Source of the DNA: JAAYDH01 sp035353055
GTDB lineage: Bacteria; Bacillota_I; Bacilli_A; RFN20; CAG-826
Length of the DNA: 64,000 bases
Direction: 5' to 3'
NCBI GenBank assembly: GCA_035353055.1
Contig: DAOPYW010000003.1
Location: 5,241-69,240 of the forward strand
Shown here: positions 58,489-64,000 of the stretch, in pieces
How positions within the stretch are numbered: the first letter of the stretch is position 1
Layout of the letters: the number at the start of each line of letters is the position of its first letter
Translations under genes and position numbers: made by a program
Notes under the pieces: model-generated
What the model was told of the DNA's origin: nothing
The model's database searches: none
Seen by the model: only the letters and a program-made list of their open reading frames with translations

Positions 58489-58608
58489 AAACACGCGTAA
58501 TTGAGATTATTGTGGCGGTTCTTTTTTTGTTTAGAAGACGAGCGATTTGATATCGCAATAAATTCAATAATTTATGGAAAAACGCTGTTGTTTAGAGCAT
58601 AATAAACT

Positions 58609-58630
58609 TAATAATAGTTCTCTATTATTA
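58609..58630. promoter_or_regulatory. Inverted repeat in the pfkA leader
   Basis: TAATAATAG-TTCT-CTATTATTA, a perfect 9-bp inverted repeat directly before the AAAGAGG site of pfkA. It could be an operator or an RNA hairpin near the ribosome binding site. Confidence 0.5.
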
Positions 58631-58648
58631 GCAAAGAGGTATTGTCCT

Positions 58649-59608
58649 ATGGTCAAAAAATTAGCAATTTTAACTAGTGGCGGAGATGCTCCAGGCATGA
58701 ATGCCGCAATTAGAGTATGCATTCGAGCTGGCTTATATTACGGCATTGATATGTATGTCGTTTATGAAGGCTTTAAGGGCTTGATTGAAGGAAACATTAA
58801 ACAGATTAACAAGGAATTCACCAGCGATATTATGAATCGGGGAGGAACGATAATTCGCTCTGCTCGCTTAGAAGAGTTTAAAGAGCCTGCTGTCGTTCAA
58901 AAAGCCGTGAGAATTCTCAAAGATTTTGAGATTGATGGTTTAATTGGCATCGGAGGCGATGGCACTTATCGCGGTTTAGCCGATATGGCTAGATTAGGAT
59001 ATCCAGTTGTCGGCATCCCAGGCACCATCGATAATGATGTGGCTTCCACCGATGAGACAATCGGTTTCGCCACTGCTCTCAACACCATTTGCGAATGCGT
59101 TGATAAAATCAAGGATACTTCTGGCTCTCATCAAAGATGTTCCGTTATTGAGGTCATGGGTCGCCATTGTGGCGACTTAGCCATCTTCTCCTCATTAGCA
59201 GAAGGCGCGGAAGCCTGCATCACTTTCGATCATCCCACCGATGAGGAAGATTTATTCCGCCGCTTAAGAAAAATGAAAGCCCAGAATAAGAGCCACGCAA
59301 TCGTCATCGTCAGCGAAAACCTTCTCAATATCGAAGAGTTGGCTAAAAAGATTGAGCAGCAGACCGGGTTCTCTTCTCGCACCGAAGTCCTCGGTCGCTT
59401 GCAGCGCGGTGGTACACCCGTCGCTCATGACCGCATTCTCGCTGCTCGTTTAGGAACCGAAGCAGTCGAGCTATTCCGCCGCGGAGAATATGGCAAGGTC
59501 GTTGGCATACACCATAACACTGTTGTCAGCGTTGATCTTGAAAAAGCTTTGGAGATGAAAAGAGACATCCATAGCAACTTAATGAAATTGGTGGAAATGC
59601 TTCAATAA
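58649..59608 (+). CDS. pfkA: ATP-dependent 6-phosphofructokinase
   Basis: Phosphorylates fructose-6-phosphate in glycolysis. The ATG at 58649 (AAAGAGG site, 8-nt spacing) gives MVKKLAILTSGGDAPGMNA and 319 residues, the exact length of the Bacillus enzyme; the longer frame to 58574 is not supported. Motifs: ATP loop GGDAPGMNAAIR, GIGGDGTYRG, catalytic GIPGTIDNDV and EVMGRHCGDLA. The GGDGT form indicates ATP rather than pyrophosphate use. It lies 62 nt before thrS with no terminator between, so the two are probably co-transcribed. Confidence 0.97.
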   Translation: MVKKLAILTSGGDAPGMNAAIRVCIRAGLYYGIDMYVVYEGFKGLIEGNIKQINKEFTSDIMNRGGTIIRSARLEEFKEPAVVQKAVRILKDFEIDGLIGIGGDGTYRGLADMARLGYPVVGIPGTIDNDVASTDETIGFATALNTICECVDKIKDTSGSHQRCSVIEVMGRHCGDLAIFSSLAEGAEACITFDHPTDEEDLFRRLRKMKAQNKSHAIVIVSENLLNIEELAKKIEQQTGFSSRTEVLGRLQRGGTPVAHDRILAARLGTEAVELFRRGEYGKVVGIHHNTVVSVDLEKALEMKRDIHSNLMKLVEMLQ

Positions 59609-59670
59609 AAGCATAGACATATAAATAAACACAAAGAAAGCCCACTATTGTATTGTGGAGGAGAAAGAAA

Positions 59671-61446
59671 ATGAAAGTACAACAACATGATGGTTCCATT
59701 GTAGAAATGGACAAGAAATCGCCTGAAGCTCTTGAGGTATTAAACCACTCAACCAGCCACCTGCTCGCCGAAGCAGTTTCGGAACTTTATCCGGATGCCT
59801 TATTCGGATTCGGACCCGCTATTGAAAATGGTTTCTATTACGATATCGATTTCTCTCAGCCAATCGTTGAAGAAGATCTAGCAAAGATAGAAAAGAAGAT
59901 GCACGAATTATCATCAAAAGACACAAAGATTGTTCGCAAAGAACTCAGCAAAGCTGAAGCTCTTGAAACATTTAAAAACAACCCTTATAAAGTTGAATTG
60001 ATTAAAGAGATTAATGAGGATATCACTACTTTTACTCAAGACAAATTTATTGACTTATGCCGCGGACCACACCTTTTGTCAACCGGACAAATCAAGCATT
60101 TTAAATTATTGAGCCTTGCCGGCGCTTATTGGCGTGGCGATAGCAAAAATAAGCAGCTAGTCCGCATCTACGGCACTTCCTGGTGGAGCGAGGAAGATTT
60201 AAAAGCTTATCTCAATTTAATCGAAGAGCGCAAAAAGAGAGATCATCGTTTGCTTGGCAAACAGCTCGATTTATTTATGCTCAGCGAATATGGACCTGGT
60301 TTCCCATTCTGGCTTCCAAACGGAATGATTCTTCGCGAAGCCATTGAAGATTATTGGAAAGAGCAGCATTTTAAATATCATTACGTTGTCGTTAAGACCC
60401 CTATTCTATTGTCAAAAGAACTGTGGGAAATTTCTGGCCATTGGTCTCATTATAAAGACAACATGTACACCACTAAAATTGACGATCGAGAATTCGCAGT
60501 TAAACCTATGAATTGCCCCGGAGGTATTTTGGTCTACAAAAATTCTCTTCATTCTTATAAAGACCTCCCCATTCGCATGGCTGAATTAGGATTAGTTCAT
60601 CGCCACGAAGCCAGCGGCGCTCTAAACGGATTATTTAGAGTTCGCTCCTTTACTCAAGATGATGCGCATATTTTCTGCCGCGAAGATCAATTAGTTGAAG
60701 AGATTACGATTCTCTTAAACTTCTACCAAGAAATGTATAGCGTTTTCAACCTCGATTACTACATTGTTTTAAGCACGCGACCAGAGACTGGTTATATCGG
60801 CGATATCAATATTTGGAATAAGTCAGAAGCCATCTTAAAAGAGGCTTGCGAAAAGAGCGGAAAGGAATTCCTAATCAACCCTGGTGATGGAGCATTCTAT
60901 GGTCCAAAACTAGATTTTAAATTGAAGGATTCCATGAACCGCGTTTGGCAGTGCGGAACGATTCAACTAGACATGAATCTTCCCGAAAGATTTGACTGCT
61001 TCTACATCGACAGCAACGGTGAGAAAAAGCGCCCGATTATGCTGCACCGCGCTTGCCTCGGTTCAATCGAGAGATTCATCGGTATTTTAATCGAGCATTA
61101 CGGTGGCGCATTCCCGACATGGCTATCACCTGTGCAGGTTAATATCTTACCAGTTAACAATGCTTTCCATCTCGAATACAGCAAGAGCATTTATGAGAAG
61201 CTTAGAAATCGGCACATCCGTGTGGAACTCGATGATAGCAATGATAAACTTGGCTATCGCATGAGAAACTCTCAAGTTAAAAAATATCCATTTACTTTGG
61301 TCATTGGCGATCATGAAAGAGACGATGGCACAGTTACCTACCGCCGCTTTGGATCTAACGATCAAATCACAGTACCCTTTGAGAAATTTGTGGCTTTATT
61401 GGAAGAAGAAATCGCTAACAAAAAATCCACAATTGAATTAAAATAA
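59671..61446 (+). CDS. thrS: Threonyl-tRNA synthetase lacking the N-terminal TGS domain
   Basis: 591 residues from ATG 59671 with a GGAGG site. Only about 25 residues precede the editing (SAD) domain that begins HSTSHLLAEAVSELYP, so the usual about 60-residue TGS domain is missing. The editing motif (HSTSHLL and DLCRGPHL) is intact. The class II core has MNCPGGILVYK, with the zinc Cys, RHEASGALNGLFRVRSF, and the anticodon-binding domain ends the protein. Related bacteria with small genomes also lack the TGS part. No T-box leader is present. Confidence 0.95.
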   Translation: MKVQQHDGSIVEMDKKSPEALEVLNHSTSHLLAEAVSELYPDALFGFGPAIENGFYYDIDFSQPIVEEDLAKIEKKMHELSSKDTKIVRKELSKAEALETFKNNPYKVELIKEINEDITTFTQDKFIDLCRGPHLLSTGQIKHFKLLSLAGAYWRGDSKNKQLVRIYGTSWWSEEDLKAYLNLIEERKKRDHRLLGKQLDLFMLSEYGPGFPFWLPNGMILREAIEDYWKEQHFKYHYVVVKTPILLSKELWEISGHWSHYKDNMYTTKIDDREFAVKPMNCPGGILVYKNSLHSYKDLPIRMAELGLVHRHEASGALNGLFRVRSFTQDDAHIFCREDQLVEEITILLNFYQEMYSVFNLDYYIVLSTRPETGYIGDINIWNKSEAILKEACEKSGKEFLINPGDGAFYGPKLDFKLKDSMNRVWQCGTIQLDMNLPERFDCFYIDSNGEKKRPIMLHRACLGSIERFIGILIEHYGGAFPTWLSPVQVNILPVNNAFHLEYSKSIYEKLRNRHIRVELDDSNDKLGYRMRNSQVKKYPFTLVIGDHERDDGTVTYRRFGSNDQITVPFEKFVALLEEEIANKKSTIELK

Positions 61447-61467
61447 GCAACTTTTAGCATATATTTT

Positions 61468-62622
61468 ATGATGAAAAATATTAAACCATTAACTTTTGAA
61501 TACCTTAAAAATGCTAATAATTCTTATTTAAAAGAAGATAAGAATACGATTGTTCGCCACGCTCTTTTATCCAGCCCTTTGGATACAGTAGCAAAAAGTG
61601 CTGATTATCAAAGCGAAACCCGATTTGCCTTTAGCATCGATAACAAAACCATGGCCGCCACCAACCAAAAATCTTCTGGCCGCTGTTGGATTTTTGCCGC
61701 TACTAATTTATTAAGAGAGATCATTGCTAAAAAATGCAAGATAGCNNNNNNNNNNNNNNNNNNNNNNNNNNNNNNNNNNNNNNNNNNNNNNNNNNNNNNN
61801 NNNNNNNNNNNNNNNNNNNNNNNNNNNNNNNNNNNNNNNNNNNNNCAAGCCCGCAAACTGTTTCAAGAAAAAGGCGTTGATGAAGTGAGAAAATTGCAAA
61901 AAGATTTTATCGATAAAACTTATTCTTTTTTGCTTAATGCTTATGGAAAACCTCTCGATACTTTTTCCTTTGAATATGTCGATAGCGATAATAAATATCA
62001 CATCGAAGAAAATCTCACCGCTCACAAATTCTATGAGCTCTATATCGGCGATGTTTTAGATAGATATGTCAGTTTGATTAATGCTCCTACCAAAGACAAG
62101 CCATTTAATCGTTCCTTCACTATCAAGTATTTAGGCAACGTTGTAGAAGGCAAAATGGTCAAACATCTTAATCTTCCGATGAATAGAATCAAGCAGTTAA
62201 TTATCCAAACGCTGCAAAATGGCGAATTAGTGTGGTTTGGCAGCGATGTCTCATTCTATCGCGACCGAGAGAAGGGCATTTGGGATGATCGGAGCTACGA
62301 TTTCCAATCCGCCTTTGGCTTAGACTACGCGATGGACAAGGGCGATTCGCTCACCTATCGAGCCAGCGCGATGAATCACGCGATGGTCATCACTGGGGTC
62401 AATTTATCTAGCGATGTGCCAACCAAGTGGAAGATTCAAAACTCCTGGGGAACCACCAATGGAGAAGCCGGCTACTATATCATGAGCGATTCTTGGTTCG
62501 ATCAATTCGTCTATCAAGCGGTGATCGATCGAAAGTATCTCTCTCCAGAAGAGCTAAAAGCCTATGAGGAAGAGCCGATTGAATTGAAACCTTGGGATCC
62601 GATGGGATCACTAGCCCGCTAG
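61468..62622 (+). CDS. pepC: C1B-family aminopeptidase PepC (bleomycin hydrolase type, gap inside)
   Basis: Cytosolic cysteine aminopeptidase. Catalytic Cys in SSGRCWIFAATNLLRE (near 72), His in ASAMNHAMVITGV and Asn in KIQNSWGTTNG. A 100-N gap (61746-61845) lies after the Cys region; 384 visible positions against about 445 in relatives suggest the real missing stretch is longer (perhaps 250-300 nt). Two consecutive ATG codons (61468, 61471) start the gene; there is no Shine-Dalgarno, and TATATT ends 6 nt before the second ATG, so it too may be leaderless. The C-terminal end EPIELKPWDPMGSLAR is typical. Confidence 0.93.
   Translation: MMKNIKPLTFEYLKNANNSYLKEDKNTIVRHALLSSPLDTVAKSADYQSETRFAFSIDNKTMAATNQKSSGRCWIFAATNLLREIIAKKCKIXXXXXXXXXXXXXXXXXXXXXXXXXXXXXXXXXXQARKLFQEKGVDEVRKLQKDFIDKTYSFLLNAYGKPLDTFSFEYVDSDNKYHIEENLTAHKFYELYIGDVLDRYVSLINAPTKDKPFNRSFTIKYLGNVVEGKMVKHLNLPMNRIKQLIIQTLQNGELVWFGSDVSFYRDREKGIWDDRSYDFQSAFGLDYAMDKGDSLTYRASAMNHAMVITGVNLSSDVPTKWKIQNSWGTTNGEAGYYIMSDSWFDQFVYQAVIDRKYLSPEELKAYEEEPIELKPWDPMGSLAR
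61746..61845. other. Scaffold gap (100 N) inside pepC
   Basis: A fixed-size N run. No shared flanks. Family length suggests more than 100 nt is missing. Confidence 0.9.
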
Positions 62623-62633
62623 TTAACAAAATA

Positions 62634-62657
62634 AGAGATATTTTATATCTCTTTTTT
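62634..62657 (+). terminator. pepC terminator
   Basis: Perfect 8-bp stem AGAGATAT/ATATCTCT with a 3-nt loop and five T. Confidence 0.85.
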
Positions 62658-62662
62658 ATTAG

Positions 62663-62692
62663 TTGACATCCCTGATAAAAAGATGGTAATAT
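62663..62692 (+). promoter_or_regulatory. infC-rpmI-rplT promoter
   Basis: TTGACA (62663-62668), 18-nt spacer and TAATAT (62687-62692) with an extended TGG, right after the pepC terminator. Confidence 0.75.
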
Positions 62693-62698
62693 TCATAT

Positions 62699-62820
62699 GC
62701 AAAAAATAGTAGAAAGCAGAGGCACCACTTCTCGCCAGATCGATAAAATATCGATTGGCCTACGCTACATTCTAAGATTAGAAATGTTACGGGTGCATCA
62801 TGCTCCCGTTTTTTGATAGT
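62699..62820 (+). ncRNA. Candidate L20-type autoregulatory leader before infC
   Basis: An untranslated leader of about 120 nt with several hairpins (for example TCGAT/ATCGA at about 62740-62757, ACATT/AATGT arms about 62767-62786) ends in an intrinsic terminator (62789-62814) located before infC itself. In Bacillus the infC-rpmI-rplT operon is controlled by L20 through such a leader. The assignment rests on position and the internal terminator; no covariance search was possible. Confidence 0.6.
62789..62814 (+). terminator. Attenuator terminator upstream of infC
   Basis: Stem ACGGGTGCA/TGCTCCCGT (one mismatch) with a 3-nt loop and a T run, between the promoter and infC on the same strand, so transcription must pass it. 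Confidence 0.8.
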
Positions 62821-62828
62821 AAAAGGAG

Positions 62829-63389
62829 ATGATGTTTATCTTACCAGGCAAAAAGTTTGATGGCCACAGGCCAACCAACCAACCCAAAGACTTAGTTAAC
62901 GAGTATGTTCGCTTTCCGGAAGTCTTATTAATTGGACCTCAGGGGGAACAATTGGGCGTGATGTCTTCACGAGAAGCGCAATTAAAAGCTAATGAATATG
63001 AATTAGACCTTCTCTGTGTCGCTCCCCAAGCGCAACCACCTGTGTGCAAAATTATCAATTATAGCAAGTGGCGTTTTGAACAGCAAAAAAAGGTCAAAGA
63101 AGCCCGCAAAAATCAGCATGTAGTTGAAACTAAAGAAGTTCAATTAACTCCTCAAATTGGTATCCACGATTTGGAGACTAAAGTGCGCGGCGCCATAAAA
63201 TTCCTAAGCGATGGAAATAAAGTAAAAGTTGGCGTGCGTTTCAGAGGCCGCCAGATGGCTCATATCGAGGTTGGACAAGCTGCCTTAGATAAATTCATCG
63301 AATTAGTCAGCGAATACGCTGTCGTTGAAAAACCCGCTGCAATGGAAGGTCGATGGCTCATCGCGTTTCTAGCGGCAAAGAAAAAGTAG
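62829..63389 (+). CDS. infC: Translation initiation factor IF-3
   Basis: Binds the 30S subunit and checks the start codon. The N-terminal domain has VNEYVRFPEVLLIGPQGEQLGVMS; the linker helix is YSKWRFEQQKKVKEARKN; the C-terminal domain has KVKVGVRFRGRQMAH. About 183-186 residues, normal. The first ATGs (62829, 62832) are only 0 and 3 nt after the AAAGGAG site, too close for efficient use. An ATC at 62838 has 9-nt spacing and may be the real start, since infC genes typically use non-ATG codons for autoregulation. The leader upstream contains an attenuator. Confidence 0.95.
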   Translation: MMFILPGKKFDGHRPTNQPKDLVNEYVRFPEVLLIGPQGEQLGVMSSREAQLKANEYELDLLCVAPQAQPPVCKIINYSKWRFEQQKKVKEARKNQHVVETKEVQLTPQIGIHDLETKVRGAIKFLSDGNKVKVGVRFRGRQMAHIEVGQAALDKFIELVSEYAVVEKPAAMEGRWLIAFLAAKKK

Positions 63390-63401
63390 GAGGAAACCAT
63401 T

Positions 63402-63596
63402 ATGCCAAAAATGAAGAGCAAAAGAGGTCTCATGAAGAGAATCAAAGTGACAGGCACTGGCAAGATTGTCAGAGGTCACGCCTATCGTTCACATTTAGCC
63501 CCAAACAAAACAACCAAACAGAAGAGACATTTAATGAAATCAACTCTTGTTCACAAGACTGATTACAAACGCATTAAATTTCTCATTATCAAATAA
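63402..63596 (+). CDS. rpmI: 50S ribosomal protein L35
   Basis: 64 residues, highly basic, beginning PKMKSKRGLMKRIKVTGTGK and containing RSHLAPNKTTKQKRHL, the L35 pattern. AGGAGG site 12 nt after infC. Second gene of the infC-rpmI-rplT operon. Confidence 0.97.
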   Translation: MPKMKSKRGLMKRIKVTGTGKIVRGHAYRSHLAPNKTTKQKRHLMKSTLVHKTDYKRIKFLIIK

Positions 63597-63610
63597 GGAG
63601 GTAACCGACA

Positions 63611-63967
63611 ATGGCAAGAGTAAAGGGTGGCGCAGTAACACGCGCACGTCGTAAAAGAGTATTGAAGAGAGCTTCCGGTTACTTCGGAAGTAAGCACGTC
63701 TTATTTAAAACAGCTAAAGAACAAGTCATGCACAGCTTGCGCTATGCATACATTTCTCGCCGTTTAATCAAGAGAGATTTCCGCAAATTGTGGATCAGAC
63801 GTATCAATGCCGCCTGCCGCATGAATGATATTTCTTATAGCAAGTTCATGTTCGGCTTAAAAGCAGCCAACATCGCTGTCAATCGCAAGATGTTAGCGGA
63901 GCTCGCAATCAACGATGCTCAAGCGTTCGCTGATTTAGTCAAAGAAGCGAAAAAGCATCTTAAATAA
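63611..63967 (+). CDS. rplT: 50S ribosomal protein L20
   Basis: 118 residues, family length. Begins ARVKGGAVTRARRKRVLKRA, with GYFGSKHVLFKTAKEQ and RRLIKRDFRKLWIRRINAA, the conserved L20 sequence. Binds 23S rRNA early in 50S assembly and, in Bacilli, represses its own operon through the infC leader. AAGGAGG site, 14 nt after rpmI. The window ends 33 nt after the stop; no complete terminator is visible. Confidence 0.98.
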   Translation: MARVKGGAVTRARRKRVLKRASGYFGSKHVLFKTAKEQVMHSLRYAYISRRLIKRDFRKLWIRRINAACRMNDISYSKFMFGLKAANIAVNRKMLAELAINDAQAFADLVKEAKKHLK

Positions 63968-64000
63968 GTAGCTTTATTTAAAAATAAAACTCCAAGAAAT

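Noticed and set aside
58381..58500. Calling this region oriC outright
   Set aside because: Only three DnaA-like boxes are present and dnaA/dnaN are not adjacent. Reported as DnaA sites, with the origin only as a possibility.
1..64000. CRISPR array, insertion sequence, prophage or tRNA-associated island
   Set aside because: No regularly spaced repeats, transposase or phage-type proteins and no tRNA-like cloverleaf were seen. The starch region appears to be native accessory content without mobility genes.

Overview
The window comes from a low-GC Bacilli-related bacterium, probably a gut commensal of the Mollicutes-like orders (RF39/RFN20/Erysipelotrichia type). The lineage is inferred from gene content. 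The dcw cluster is reduced to mraZ, rsmH, a small membrane protein, ftsA and ftsZ, with no murein genes between them. The surface proteins seen are tethered by lipoboxes or C-terminal membrane helices and never by LPXTG. The primosome genes are the Firmicutes dnaB/dnaI, and several gene orders match Bacillus (trmH-family methylase near pheS-pheT; nrnA-dnaE; polA-mutM-coaE; thrS and infC-rpmI-rplT). TGA is used as a stop (malF and the second pullulanase end in ATGA overlaps), so the code is standard. Five runs of exactly 100 N mark scaffold gaps; the one in ftsZ is spurious.

Layout. 1-7 kb: minus-strand division and translation genes (ftsZ, ftsA, rsmH, mraZ; pheS-pheT-yceD). 8-12.5 kb: a BspA-like leucine-rich-repeat surface protein, an RNA methylase, a small metallopeptidase, a DUF523 protein and a dUTPase. 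12.5-46.7 kb: a very large starch/maltodextrin region. It holds glgB-glgP, malEFG with two accessory membrane/lipoprotein genes, a long MsmX-type ATPase, two type I pullulanases, two alpha-amylases, a starch-binding lipoprotein with its own strong promoter, malQ, a CotH-kinase lipoprotein, and three non-enzymatic surface proteins with carbohydrate-binding modules (two are paralogues with C-terminal membrane anchors). 46.8-64 kb: mostly plus-strand core genes (ackA, nrnA-like, dnaE, polA, a mutM-coaE fusion, pfkA, thrS, pepC, infC-rpmI-rplT), interrupted by minus-strand dnaB-dnaI.

How it fits together. Surface amylases and pullulanases with CBM proteins would bind and cut starch outside the cell. 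MalE, MalF, MalG and the ATPase would import maltodextrins. MalQ, GlgP and GlgB would interconvert dextrins, store branched glucan and release glucose-1-phosphate, and PfkA and AckA sit in the downstream fermentation. It looks like a wall-less cell's version of a Gram-positive starch utilisation locus.

Regulation visible in the sequence includes three 10-bp MraZ-type repeats filling the mraZ 5' leader, a set of genes with a -10 box exactly 7 nt before the ATG and no Shine-Dalgarno (probable leaderless mRNAs), LacI/CcpA-like operator cores at two starch promoters, DnaA boxes between dnaB and pfkA, and an attenuator-type leader before infC. No tRNA, rRNA, CRISPR array or insertion sequence was seen. 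The only intergenic stretch over 300 bases is dnaB-pfkA (58305-58648), described under its sites.
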